A stretch of 64,000 nt of DNA from the NCBI RefSeq assembly GCF_038096175.1, contig NZ_CP151099.1, forward strand, positions 5,682,001 to 5,746,000, written 5' to 3'. The notes under the pieces are model-generated. The model was not told the DNA's origin, did not search any database, and saw only the letters and a list, made by a program, of their open reading frames with translations. Shown piece after piece: positions 18,520 to 27,949 of this stretch; position 1 is the first letter of the stretch; each line of letters begins with the position of its first letter. The translations under genes and the position numbers were made by a program. Origin of the DNA: Nostoc sp. UHCC 0302 (lineage in GTDB: Bacteria > Cyanobacteriota > Cyanobacteriia > Cyanobacteriales > Nostocaceae).

Positions 18520-19936
18520 AGTTTTCGCACCGATCAGCGATTGGCAATTTCTTCAACAGCATTGGCAGCGGCAACCTAGACCGCTCATATTTATTGAACT
18601 TTACATATCCAAATTTTGGATTATGATTTTAGCTGGCAGATACCAGCAGGTGCTAATACTTATTTATCTACTTATCCAAAGAATACACTCCTAAGTCAAC
18701 CTTACAGCCCATCATAGCTTCTATTGCTCTCTTGACTCTTCATTGCCAAGGCAACTAACTCCAACCCTGTCACCAAAACATCACTCTAGTCTATCGATGC
18801 TATTTGTCTTTACTGAATTACCCCATTATCAACAAGCAGATAATGATAGTATCCATTTATGTGTATAAGTAGGACAGCATTGAGAAAGTTTAATTAAGAA
18901 TTAAGTTAGCTAATATATTACGGTAATAGAACTCTAAACAATGTTAAATATGGATTATAAATTTTTAATGTAATTTGCTGTTATCCAAATTGACAAGGCG
19001 CGAGATTAACTTGGCTGTCAATCATCGACAACCGTCTTTTTGTTAGGCATCGGCTAAAGCTAGGGTTTTGAGTTACCAGCCAATGAATTAAGGGTTAGTA
19101 GTGTACGCCGCAAGCACATCAATCTATTAAGCTAGTTTTGTTGTTAATCAACGATCTGCTGGCGATGATCATCACTAAAACGCAAATGTACTATTAATAC
19201 TACCATTTGTGTCAAGTTCTTTTCAACCATAGATTTTGCACAAATATACTACCCATTCCTGACTAAGGAAAATCTGTTTATCTGCATTTTGCTTTTAAGT
19301 TTGGTAGATGTATTTGTATCAAGTAGGTTTCTTCCAGACTTGGTTATTGGCAGGACTTTATTATTGTTAGAGTTTAATTGTTATAAATTGATTGTCGTTT
19401 AAGACTGCTAACTTAACCAATTGCTCGCTATTTTTCTTACGCTTGTAGGAAAAAACTGTGTCTATGCTATGAATGAATCTGTAATTATGTATCCGTTTAG
19501 CCATCAATGCCTCTGCTAATTTCGCACCAAACTTGGTGTCATGAATTGGGAGTGCAAGACTTTCCAAATTTTACTAAACCTAGTATTCGCTAAATCATCT
19601 AATTAGCAAATCATAATTTAAAAAATTTCATAAAATTTAACTGCTAGCGGCAAACTATTTAAAATCTGAAATTTTCATGCTAGTATTTGTGGACAGTTAT
19701 CACTAGAGTTTAGCTGTTTTATCGGTGAAAACCTCTGCAAATTGTCATGAGATTAAATGCTCAACATTTTGTAAATAGAACAGACATAGTTAAAAATAAA
19801 CTGTTTAAGCAGTTTAATGATGCTGGTGAGTTTGATGGAAAAGTACCATCTAAGAGTTAATAGGGACATGGACGAACCATGCCCCTATAGGTCAAGAGTT
19901 ACAAAAGTTATAACTCACATTTGTTCGCTATTAACT
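18520..19936. other. 1.4-kb stretch without a convincing gene
   Basis: This is the longest gene-free stretch in the window, between the PP2C start and the ndhM stop. It is AT-rich. A reading frame at 19367-19567 (minus) has a phrase that faintly recalls class 3 lipases but no nucleophile motif, and could be a fragment. No tRNA, terminator or tandem repeat was found. It could hold an untranslated RNA or decayed genes. Confidence 0.45.
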
Positions 19937-20296
19937 TTATTGATCGTCGTCAACAGCTACTCGCGGGACTCCCATGCTGTAGTTGGTGACACGGGCAGAG
20001 AGATTATAGCTGACTTCGCCTAGTTGCAGAAGCGATCGCAGATAATGCTCCAAGTCTGACCCGATACGACGTAAGTTATAGTCTGTTAAGTCAGCGCCAC
20101 TAGATGCTTCTACCAGTTCATCAAACTTCCGATAAATCTTTTGCAGTGCATCTTCATTCCAGTTAAATTCGTTGTCTGGATCGACATCTAGCGTTAAGAC
20201 CTGATTACTGGGAAGGAGTTCGCCATCCCGGTCTATTTCAGCAGCGAAAATGCGGATATGTCGGGTTGTGGACTTGAGCAGCGTCGGGTTATCCAT
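19937..20296 (-). CDS. ndhM: NAD(P)H-quinone oxidoreductase subunit M (NdhM)
   Basis: A 119-residue peripheral subunit of the photosynthetic NDH-1 complex, which takes part in cyclic electron flow and respiration at the thylakoid membrane. The core is highly characteristic: TRHIRIFAAEI, LTLDVDPDNEFNW, YRKFDELVE and LTDYNLRRIGSDLEHYLRS. I chose the ATG at 20296 because family members are about 110-120 residues and begin close to LKSTTRHIRIF; in-frame starts at 20404 and 20371 exist (the latter has a better ribosome site) but add residues not found in the family. It is monocistronic here, far from other ndh genes, as usual in cyanobacteria. Confidence 0.93.
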   Translation of the reverse strand: MDNPTLLKSTTRHIRIFAAEIDRDGELLPSNQVLTLDVDPDNEFNWNEDALQKIYRKFDELVEASSGADLTDYNLRRIGSDLEHYLRSLLQLGEVSYNLSARVTNYSMGVPRVAVDDDQ

Positions 20297-21189
20297 AATA
20301 TAGGGTGTAAGATTTGGGTGAATTACACTGAAATCATTGTAGACGGTATGCTTGGGCTTAAATGCTCTCATCTCACCAGCCTTAAGCAGAGTCTCATTTA
20401 TCAAAGGGATATTAAACGGGCATAAGTTAAAATATTGCCTACTGCGATCGCTGTTCTAACTTCTGCTAGAAGTTAAAGCAGTGCTTACTGTTAGCACTCA
20501 AAATATCCTAATAATTCTTCTGCCATAATTATGAGTTGTTTTTTTGGGAAAAATCACAAACAAATCCTAATGATTCTCGGCTTACCAAAGCTTAGTTATC
20601 AAGATTTTGTGTCCATTAATCTCAGAAGACAGTAGGATAAGATACTTAACTGGAATAATTTTCTCAGTGTATATGTTGTCCTCCAGAAAAAAATTTTATT
20701 CTCATAACTTGGTTCATAAACCTCTCCTAAATTTGCTGATGAAAAAAACGCACATCAAGTAAATTTACGTAGTTATCCTACACCGACCTCTAGCTCTAAT
20801 GAAATGGAAAAAAATCAGGGTTTTTACTTACGTATAAATACCAAAAATACAGTAACAACTCAAACTGTTATTGACGTCAAGATAAAGTTGATGTAAAAAC
20901 CTTTAAAAAGCACGAACAACTTCTTACAGAAACTTTATTGTATAGAATCTTAAAAACTGAATAATAGTTATGGCTTACCTGAGCTACATCTGGCACGGGA
21001 ACAGCAAAACATAGACAGTGGAAGTCTAGCTTGAAAAAAGACAGAGGAGAGTGAAATGGAATACAAATGTGATGGATGAGGAAAAATTTCTAATTCAAAC
21101 ACTTTGGATTCAAAAAAAATATAAAGAATTTCTGCTGGAGAAACACCTCCTCTCCCTCATGACCACCAAGTAAAGGAATCCTAAAAACC
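20297..21189. other. Divergent promoter region, ndhM / small conserved gene
   Basis: About 890 bases between the divergent ndhM and the gene at 21190. It must hold promoters for both. It is AT-rich; no NtcA box, terminator or repeat with clear structure was found. The last 15 bases before the 21190 gene contain AAGGAATCC, an acceptable ribosome site. Confidence 0.45.
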
Positions 21190-21474
21190 ATGAACTCCAA
21201 AGCATTACCACGCCAGATAAATAATCTTGAAGTAGGTGTTTATGAGTGCGAAATACATCTCAAATTCCGGTTGATTGAGGAAAAGAGCCTACTAGGCGAT
21301 CGCGAGCAACTCTTACAGGTGCTACTCGATGCTTTGACCGAAGGTTCTGACGACTTTCTGGAAACGCTACAAGCATCTGTTAAAGCGCAGGAAGTATCTG
21401 AGTTCAAAGCCTCACCTCAAATGCGACGCCAGCTAATGCGCTTGCGTAATGCTGCCGACAATACACAAGGTTAA
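21190..21474 (+). CDS. Small conserved cyanobacterial protein
   Basis: A 94-residue soluble, acidic, mostly helical protein. A good ribosome site (AAGGA) lies 8 bases before the ATG. The even codon use, a HIP1-like GGCGATCGC, and the well-formed sequence (LEVGVYECEIHLKFRLIEEK, LLQVLLDALTEGSDDFLETLQ) suggest a genuine conserved gene. It vaguely recalls small Anabaena proteins linked to heterocyst development, but I cannot name it with confidence. Large non-coding stretches on both sides suggest an independently regulated unit. Confidence 0.7.
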   Translation: MNSKALPRQINNLEVGVYECEIHLKFRLIEEKSLLGDREQLLQVLLDALTEGSDDFLETLQASVKAQEVSEFKASPQMRRQLMRLRNAADNTQG

Positions 21475-22440
21475 AGTGTAATTTTGAGTATTGGCAAATT
21501 GTGAATTAGGCATTCAATATTGAATTGATGCTGGGTTTGTCTATTTGCCTATATGTTTACATTGTGGGTTGGCTTGTATAATCTTGTCCCACGACTATCC
21601 TGGAGCTAATTTTAGGAAAGCTAAAAGAGTTTCTAGATTAGTCTTAACTTTTGCACTAGGCATATACATGGGTGCTTTGTAATGTAGTCATACCTTACTT
21701 GCAGGATGGGTTAAGGTTTCCTAGAGGAATTGTTCAAACCAGGGTGGTAAGCAATTCAAAATTCCCAATGGTAAGACTTTTTGGTGATACAAATCTTGGC
21801 AATTAGTATATGCAAATTAAAGGCACAACAGCTTACTTAGATTTAAAGAAGTATTGACGAGTAACCAATTCTGTTAAATATCTGACAAATTAAATATTTT
21901 AGACAAGTATTAATGGCTCATGTCTTGAGCTATTTTTGTCGAAGTTGATGAATTCCAGCGTGTGCGGTGTAACTTGTTTGCAGCTTTGCTGTGGCTCCCA
22001 TACCCCCGCTGAAAAAGGAACTACGCAGCAAATGGAATTAGGAACATCCCATGATTTCTGCTTTTTGAAAGTTTATTTAGCAGCACTAATTCCAAGGAGC
22101 GGTTTCCAACCAGGGAAACTTAGTTGCAAAGGTTACTAGTAAAATCTGTAAGCGAATTCAGTCGGGTGCATTTTACCGAGTTTCTATAAAAGCATAGTGA
22201 GAAAAGCAGAACTCTGTGTATTTACAGATGAAGCGCTACCTAACAGGCGCGAATCAAATGAAAACCTAAAAGAGTCAAGTAAAAATAGATAACCTTTCTT
22301 TTAGTTTTTTGCTTTAACTTAGTGCCTGATTTACTGGAATATTTATGTTTTGTTTATTACTGGTAATAAATAATTAGCAACTTGTTACTAATTATCTATT
22401 ACCTACTTACCCAAAATCAAAAGACAACTTTATCGCCTGG
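21475..22440. other. 966-base gap, no supported gene
   Basis: Between the small gene at 21190 and the end of rre1. A plus-strand frame at 21936-22139 is cysteine-rich and unlike any protein I know; it has no ribosome site and is treated as chance. No terminator with a T run was recognised. Confidence 0.45.
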
Positions 22441-23136
22441 CTATTTAGCAAGACCATGTTCTAGAGCAAAGCGAACTAATTCTGTACGGCTATTAGTACC
22501 AGTTTTACTAAACAAACGACTGACGTACTTTTCTACATTGCGAACACTGGTTTCTAAGCGACGGGCAATTTCTTTGTTCATTAACCCTTCAGCCACCAAG
22601 TTTAAAACACTTTGTTCTCTGGGAGTCAAATCAATTTTAAAAGGGGCTGGGGATTGAGCGATCGCACTTCTTTGAGTTAACAAGGCTTTAATTTGGGCAA
22701 TCTGATTGGCTAGTTCAGCAATATCAGGGGTTTCAGACTCTTCTGTGGTCGTTGCGGGTTTAGCAGTGTGGCGAGCCAGCAAGTTTTCAACTATTGCCAC
22801 TAGCTCATCTGGATCGAAGGGTTTGGGCAAATAGGCATCAACACCGGCTTGATAGCCTTGAATGCGATCGCCTGTCATCCCTTTAGCAGTTAAAAATACT
22901 ACTGGTAAGCCTTGGAAGCGGGGGTCTTCTCGCAATTGCTTGAGGAACTGATAGCCATCCACCTGGGGCATCATCACATCGGAAATCACTAGGTCAGGTG
23001 TATTCTGCTGCATCAAATCCCAGCCGTCACGGGCGTTACTGGCGACTTGTACGGTGAAACCGCTTTCTTGCAAATAGTCTTTTACGGCTTCCCGTAATCC
23101 CGGTTCATCATCTACCAGTAACAGTTGTGCTGACAT
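22441..23136 (-). CDS. rre1: Response regulator, Rre1/Ycf29 type
   Basis: A 231-residue NarL/LuxR-class response regulator. The receiver domain (1-120) has the acidic pocket D9-D10, phospho-acceptor D53 in VISDVMMPQ and K105 in YLPKPFDPDEL. The C-terminal LuxR-type helix-turn-helix (about 168-231) contains LTPREQSVLNLVAEGLMNKEIA-type sequence. The receiver phrase VDGYQFLKQLREDPRF is characteristic of the cyanobacterial and plastid Rre1/Ycf29 group, which works with the histidine kinase Hik2 in stress and redox responses. A Hik2-like kinase is encoded in this window at 53153. The name rests on recalled sequence pattern. Confidence 0.8.
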   Translation of the reverse strand: MSAQLLLVDDEPGLREAVKDYLQESGFTVQVASNARDGWDLMQQNTPDLVISDVMMPQVDGYQFLKQLREDPRFQGLPVVFLTAKGMTGDRIQGYQAGVDAYLPKPFDPDELVAIVENLLARHTAKPATTTEESETPDIAELANQIAQIKALLTQRSAIAQSPAPFKIDLTPREQSVLNLVAEGLMNKEIARRLETSVRNVEKYVSRLFSKTGTNSRTELVRFALEHGLAK

Positions 23137-23286
23137 TTAAAATTTCCTTAAGTCTACCTTTTTCCAATTTAACGAAAGTTGACAAGCATTGGACAACAGA
23201 TAAAGAAGGAAAGTTGGGGAAAATATCACTATGTTTAGTGTGTAGTGTAAAAATATAGCGAAAGTCAAGATGGGAGAAGTTGGAAG

Positions 23287-23401
23287 ATGACAGCTATTAC
23301 CCTGACCCTAGAACCATTAATTCATCTAACTTCTGAGCAGTTTTACTTACTATGTCGAGCTAACCCCGATACTAAATTGGAACGCACCGCATCAGGAGAA
23401 A
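23287..23401 (+). pseudogene. N-terminal remnant of a Uma2-family (DUF820) gene
   Basis: The first 38 codons (MTAITLTLEP ... KLERTASGE) match the standard opening of Uma2/DUF820 putative nucleases, with start codon and leader intact. After about 23401 the match ends abruptly and the frame runs into the antisense of the convergent glycosyltransferase gene. All catalytic residues of the family lie downstream of the break, so this is a dead remnant left by a deletion. Confidence 0.75.
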
Positions 23402-23426
23402 AGGAATTATTTAACTACTTAAATCC

Positions 23427-24395
23427 TTACAGCCACTCAATTATTTTGGCATTCTCTGGCAGCTTGGCTTCTCGTTGTCCAGCGGTACGCGCTCTGACAT
23501 TGAACAAACCAATGGGAGTATTTAAGATATCTACAAGGGTAGCTTCCCCGGCGATCGCCTGCTTAATATCCTTTGGAACTTCCTTCAATAACCAACGTGC
23601 CAAGCGATAACCGCATTCTTTAACTGTAATCTCTCGCATCAACTCGACACCATACAATTCGTTTAGATAGCGATTTGAGCATCCATAGCGCCGCCATTGT
23701 TTTTGAAGTTCCTTAAATGTAGTGCGGTGACGGTGTTGGACAATCGCTTCTGGAGCAAATTCTAAACGCCCAATATTTTCCCCTAAAATCCGCCAGCAAA
23801 TATCTGCATCGCCGCCACTGGTAAGATACGGACGAAATAAACCAGCTTTTTCTAAGGCGATGCGGCGAATCGCTAAATTAGCGGTTTGACCATAGGGACG
23901 AAAGGAATTGCCAAGAGTGTGCTTTTGCGACAGGGTTGCTTCACGGTCTGCGTGTTGTTCCAGCAGAGTTTTGCCTGGAAGTGCCACAATTTCACCAGCA
24001 ACAATTACCACTTCTGCATTGACAAAAGGTTGAATTAATGCTTCTAGCCATTGTGGTTGTGGACGACAATCAGCATCAGTAAAAACCACAATTTCACCAG
24101 TTGCAGCGCGAATTCCAGTGTTACGCGCAGCGTAGGAGCTTTGAATTTGGTTTTCGCTCAACGGATGTATTGCAATTAGGGAATTTTCGGCAGCTGCTTT
24201 TAAGATGGAGAGAGTGCGATCGCTACTGTTATTATCTACTAGCAAATACTCTACCCGCTCTTTCGGATAAGTTTGAGACAATAGACAACTGAGTAAATCA
24301 GGTAAATCTATCTCACCATTATAAATAGGCACAACTACCGACACCTGTGGCAAGAAGCTGTAGGCGGTCGTTGCATCAACTGGCTGATCATTCAT
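23427..24395 (-). CDS. Family 2 glycosyltransferase
   Basis: A cytoplasmic GT-A glycosyltransferase of 322 residues from the ATG at 24395 (an in-frame ATG at 24440 would add 15 residues; the later one starts nearer the conserved domain). The nucleotide-sugar site is visible as VSVVVPIYNGE, then the DXD motif in FTDADCRPQPQW, and the acceptor-side phrase GGDADICWRI. A basic WRRYG segment follows near the end. The sugar and acceptor are unknown. It runs away from the Uma2 remnant and is followed upstream by the processing protease, without clear coupling. Confidence 0.87.
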   Translation of the reverse strand: MNDQPVDATTAYSFLPQVSVVVPIYNGEIDLPDLLSCLLSQTYPKERVEYLLVDNNSSDRTLSILKAAAENSLIAIHPLSENQIQSSYAARNTGIRAATGEIVVFTDADCRPQPQWLEALIQPFVNAEVVIVAGEIVALPGKTLLEQHADREATLSQKHTLGNSFRPYGQTANLAIRRIALEKAGLFRPYLTSGGDADICWRILGENIGRLEFAPEAIVQHRHRTTFKELQKQWRRYGCSNRYLNELYGVELMREITVKECGYRLARWLLKEVPKDIKQAIAGEATLVDILNTPIGLFNVRARTAGQREAKLPENAKIIEWL

Positions 24396-24571
24396 AAAAT
24401 CTGAGACTTTGGATCTGGAATTACTAAATAGTATTCCCAATCCAAAATCCCTAAGCCCAAATGAATACTAATTTGTAGTTCGAAAACTTAGCACTTAGTG
24501 AGCAGTTTGAGCGGCAGCTTTTACCGCTCAAATATTTGATAAATCGCTGATATACACTGACGTAAATTTAA

Positions 24572-25921
24572 TTACTTCAAGCCACTAGCCCCGCGAATGC
24601 TCGTCGGTTGGGAAGTGTAAGTACTATTTGCTCTTTGTTGAGCAAAGTTACTTCTAGATAGAACTGCGATCGCTCTGGCATATTGGGGATCGCTCTTAGT
24701 TCCGACTAAATTTGGATTAGAAGCCAGCTGACGCTCTTGTGGTTCTGTCAAGTCTACTTTAATATCTGGCGCAATTCCCTTATGGTTAATATCTGTTCCT
24801 AGTGGGGTGTAATAGTGAGCAATAGTAACTGCCAACCCTGAACCATCTGCAAGTTGATGAACCGATTGCACTAAAGCTTTACCAAAAGTTTGACCACCAA
24901 CAACTACCGCCCGCTTATTATCCTTGAGTGCGCCTGTGAGAATCTCGCTAGCGCTAGCTGAATTACCATCTACAAGGACTGCTAAGGGACGATTTGTCAA
25001 AGCTGTGTTATTAGCTTTAGTTTCCTCACTTGCTCCTACTCGGTCTACTGTCTTGACAATTCCACCTTTGTCGTACCACATCCGGGCAATTTCAATACTC
25101 GCCTGCAACAAACCGCCAGGATTTCCCCGCAAGTCCAACACATAAGCATCGACTTTCTTATTGTCTAAATCGCGGATGGCTCGTTGCATTTGATCTGCGG
25201 CGTGGGCGCTAAATTCCCGCAAACGAATGTAGCCAACACGCCGATTCCCTTCTTGTCTGAGGGTATAACGTACTGTTGGCACTTCAATATTTGCCCTTGT
25301 CAATTTCAGATCAAAAGCGCTTTGTCCTGTCCGGCCTAACCGCAACGTTATGGGAGTACCCGCTTTACCACGAATCAGCTTAGAGGCGTCGTCGACTTTC
25401 ATTCTGAGAGTGGCTTTGCCGTCAATTGCCAAAATTTCATCGCCTGCTTTGATCCCAGCTCTCAGCGCTGGAGAATTCTCTATTGCTTCGACAACGGTGA
25501 GCCGCTTACTTTTCTCGTTTACTTCCATGCGAATGCCAATCCCAGAGACTTCCCCTGATGTTTGGCTAGTCAAGGCTTCATACTGTTTGGGATCCATGAA
25601 CCGAGTGTAAGGATCTCCCAACTTTTGTAGAGCTTCGCGGATAGCAGTATAAGCCTCTTCACGAGAAGAATAGTCTTTGCTTAACAGGCTTACTCTAGTT
25701 GCTTGCCAATCTTGTTGATTAAATTTTCCATCAACATATTCACGATTCACCAGTTGCCAGGCTTCGTCAACTATCCCTTTTGGGCTATCTTGCAGAGCTA
25801 GGGCGGCGCGAACACAGCGAGTCCAAGCAGGGCCAAACACAGAGATAGCAGCAGTAGTGGCGATCGCTCCACCAATCAAGGCTACTTGGAGCGGCGAGTA
25901 ACTTTTCGCAGATTGGTTCAT
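24572..25921 (-). CDS. Carboxy-terminal processing protease (S41)
   Basis: A 449-residue exported serine protease. An N-terminal hydrophobic segment (about 12-35) acts as signal or anchor. A PDZ domain spans about 115-200, followed by the S41 catalytic core: GYIRLREFS, LDLRGNPGGLL, the serine motif NSASASE (320-326) and lysine K348 in TFGKALVQS, the Ser/Lys dyad. The YTPLG...INHKGIAPDI phrase is typical of the family. Cyanobacteria have several copies; CtpA trims the C-terminus of photosystem II D1 protein. Which copy this is cannot be decided by eye. Monocistronic. Confidence 0.93.
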   Translation of the reverse strand: MNQSAKSYSPLQVALIGGAIATTAAISVFGPAWTRCVRAALALQDSPKGIVDEAWQLVNREYVDGKFNQQDWQATRVSLLSKDYSSREEAYTAIREALQKLGDPYTRFMDPKQYEALTSQTSGEVSGIGIRMEVNEKSKRLTVVEAIENSPALRAGIKAGDEILAIDGKATLRMKVDDASKLIRGKAGTPITLRLGRTGQSAFDLKLTRANIEVPTVRYTLRQEGNRRVGYIRLREFSAHAADQMQRAIRDLDNKKVDAYVLDLRGNPGGLLQASIEIARMWYDKGGIVKTVDRVGASEETKANNTALTNRPLAVLVDGNSASASEILTGALKDNKRAVVVGGQTFGKALVQSVHQLADGSGLAVTIAHYYTPLGTDINHKGIAPDIKVDLTEPQERQLASNPNLVGTKSDPQYARAIAVLSRSNFAQQRANSTYTSQPTSIRGASGLK

Positions 25922-26230
25922 GTATATTAGCTGGAATAATTGTATTGTTGACAGTTTAGCAATCAGGCTTTCCAGGAATTTTTAAGTTTTTATACCCCAA
26001 ACTCAGATGTTATTTATCATTTTTCCTTTGGCAATGATGCTGAAAATCCGACATTAGTTGTTAACAAACATTTCTCAGTTTCCTAGCCTTTTCCGGAAGG
26101 CTATACTGACTTTGTGACACTTTAATCAGCGTCATCTTTGCAGCCTAGATTACTTTTATAAGATAGCACTTCGGTTGCTTAATTGCGGTACTGTCTGAGA
26201 GTTGCAAAACAAGCTTTTATTATCTAAGTC
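25922..26230. other. Divergent promoter region, S41 protease / YdcF
   Basis: 309 bases between two divergent genes. No operator-like symmetry or known motif was recognised. Confidence 0.45.
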
Positions 26231-26929
26231 ATGAAATGCAAATTTACCATTAAATCGGCAATTTTTATTAAGGGTAAATTCAGTAACCTGTGGCAATTGT
26301 TACAAAAAATATCTGGGGTATTGTGTCTTGTTCTGGGCAGTTGGCTGATTTTTACTACTATAACCTTAGTTTCTGCTTCTTCGGAGCCAGTGGATGCATT
26401 TTTTGTGCTTGGTGGCAGTATTCGTCGAGAAATATATATGGCACAACAAGCACAACAATACCCACAAACCCCAATTTTAATTTCTCAGGGTTCCCCTGAA
26501 TCATGTCTGTTGCTAATTTTTCACAAAGAAGCCGCAGATTTGCACAACGTTTGGTTAGAAAGGTGTGCGAATTCTACTTTTGGTAATTTTTATTATGGAA
26601 TTCCAATTTTGCAGCGCTGGGGAGTGCATAAGGTAAAATTAGTCACCTCTCCAACTCACTTACCAAGAGCTAAATGGATGGCACAGATTCTGTTTGGCGC
26701 TCATGGCATTTGGGTAGAGCCAGAGATTGTTCACGAGCAAGGTATTCCTGGGAATCGTGAATCTTGGCTCAAAACTGGACTAGATTTAACACGCAGCTTA
26801 TTATGGGCGGTTTTAAGTCAAGTTATTCAACCGCAATGCTCAAGTGTGACAAAACTTGCAGAAGTAGATATGTCAGTTTCGCAGCATCGAGATTTGAAGT
26901 GCGAACATCAGGGGGGAGTGGGGGAGTAG
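26231..26929 (+). CDS. YdcF/ElyC family (DUF218) protein
   Basis: A 232-residue protein with one N-terminal membrane segment (about 28-50) that leaves the domain on the periplasmic side or anchors it. The DUF218 core is visible: VDAFFVLGGSIRREIYMA, TPILISQGSP, then NTFGNFYYG-like STFGNFYYGIPIL and KVKLVTSPTHLPRAK. Members of the SanA/ElyC/YdcF family affect envelope integrity, and the biochemical function is not settled. The C-terminal 40 residues are less conserved in appearance. Monocistronic. Confidence 0.83.
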   Translation: MKCKFTIKSAIFIKGKFSNLWQLLQKISGVLCLVLGSWLIFTTITLVSASSEPVDAFFVLGGSIRREIYMAQQAQQYPQTPILISQGSPESCLLLIFHKEAADLHNVWLERCANSTFGNFYYGIPILQRWGVHKVKLVTSPTHLPRAKWMAQILFGAHGIWVEPEIVHEQGIPGNRESWLKTGLDLTRSLLWAVLSQVIQPQCSSVTKLAEVDMSVSQHRDLKCEHQGGVGE

Positions 26930-27012
26930 GAGAGATGACTAACTACTAATAAATACGATCGCTATGTAGGATTATTTAAAATAAGCCTGAAGTTACTTGC
27001 AGATTTAGTAAT

Positions 27013-27210
27013 ATGACAGAAATTAAGTTGGCGATTGAGGGTGAAGATGCGATCGCTGCAACAGAGGCGCTTTTGGCTATTCCCGGTATATCTGGTAACT
27101 ACAAAGTTAGTTCAGATGCACCGGAAAGAGAGGGAGTAGTAGCAACAGTTGCGACTCTTGTTGGTATCGTTGGGGGAGCGATCGCCATTACTGAACAAAT
27201 CCGCAAGTAG
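27013..27210 (+). CDS. EACC1-like small protein, ended by an in-frame TAG
   Basis: A 65-residue protein: a short alpha/beta start (TEIKLAIEGEDAIAATEALL), then a variable stretch and a hydrophobic segment near the end (VATVATLVGIVGGAIAIT). This build resembles EACC1, the effector-associated constant component seen beside caspase-like, trypsin-like or STAND effectors in bacterial conflict systems; the match is from recalled pattern. The frame stops at TAG (27208-27210) after EQIRK. Reading past it in the same frame gives YQEYKAK, like the usual end of this family, so the TAG may be a mutated Trp codon. No effector gene is adjacent. Confidence 0.6.
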   Translation: MTEIKLAIEGEDAIAATEALLAIPGISGNYKVSSDAPEREGVVATVATLVGIVGGAIAITEQIRK

Positions 27211-27234
27211 TATCAGGAGTATAAAGCCAAAGTC

Positions 27235-27318
27235 TTTGAACTAGATTCATCCACCTTTGATACTCGTTCATCTATCTTTGAACTCCGTTGACGAGTCTTT
27301 GATACTCGTTCAGCAGTT
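27235..27318 (+). repeat. Four tandem 21-bp repeats
   Basis: Four contiguous imperfect 21-base units start at 27235, 27256, 27277 and 27298, each opening with TTTGAACT or TTTGATACT. Units 1/3 and 2/4 resemble each other most. Being 7 codons long and in frame with the preceding small gene, they would encode heptads of the type FELDSST / FDTRSSI if the intervening TAG (27208) and TGA (in unit 3) were sense codons. Confidence 0.88.
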
Positions 27319-27380
27319 TTTTAGACTTGTGGCTTGGTTGTCGGAGATTGCGATCGCCATAATTCACCCCGAAGCACATT

Positions 27381-27867
27381 CTAAACCAAAGAATCTGGGT
27401 CTACACCAAGCGCTCTGAGACGTTCTGCTAGGATTTGAACCCGTTCTTCTGGTGCTAATAAACGCTTACCTTGCTCGTTATACCAGTAAAGCCACTCACG
27501 TGTAATTCCTTGATATGTTCCGCGATCGCTACCAATTCCTAAACTGATTTCTGGTAGCCAAATGGGATTTCCTCGCTGTAATTGATACTTGCCATTTACT
27601 AAGCGATACACTTCTAAAGTTGGTTTTCTCCGCCGCTGGGGGTTATAAACGACATAATATAAAACTTCTAACTGTGCATAAAATTCTTTTTTAGTGGTAT
27701 ATTCTCCGCGCCGTTTCTGAGAAACTACCTGTAATGCCATTGAGTAAACCAGAAATCAAATTTTGTAATTCGTTATCCACAGGGGTATCGTCAGAGTCCG
27801 GCAAATCCTCGGCGGAGGGTAAGCAGTCGAGCGGATCGTACTGTAGCATGATCTGATTGCCATTCAT
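27381..27867 (-). pseudogene. Uma2-family gene with internal deletion and frameshift
   Basis: Two pieces of one Uma2/DUF820 protein. The N-terminal piece starts at the ATG at 27867 (MNGNQIMLQYDPLDC..., about 43 codons to LQNLISGLL) and the C-terminal piece runs from about 27740 to 27381 (EVVSQKRRGEYTTKKEFYAQL-like start, then YNPQRRRKP and the usual LAERLRALGVDPDSL end). The join near 27740 is out of frame and lacks about 70 residues that contain most of the nuclease core (the acidic PD-(D/E)xK residues). An ATG at 27740 could still give a 119-residue C-terminal fragment. Confidence 0.8.
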
Positions 27868-27949
27868 CTAATACTTTGATCATACATAGCAGTCCGTTAG
27901 ATCCGTGACTTCTTTAATAATTCAGGGAGATGGACACCGCAAATTTTCA

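Noticed and set aside
19367-19567. 66-residue minus-strand frame with a phrase like the end of class 3 lipases
   Set aside because: Start is TTG without ribosome site, no nucleophile motif, match is faint; mentioned only as a possible fragment.
21936-22139. 67-residue Cys-rich frame
   Set aside because: No ribosome site and composition unlike a real protein of this genome.
27235-27318. CRISPR array
   Set aside because: The 21-bp units are contiguous without spacers; this is a tandem repeat.
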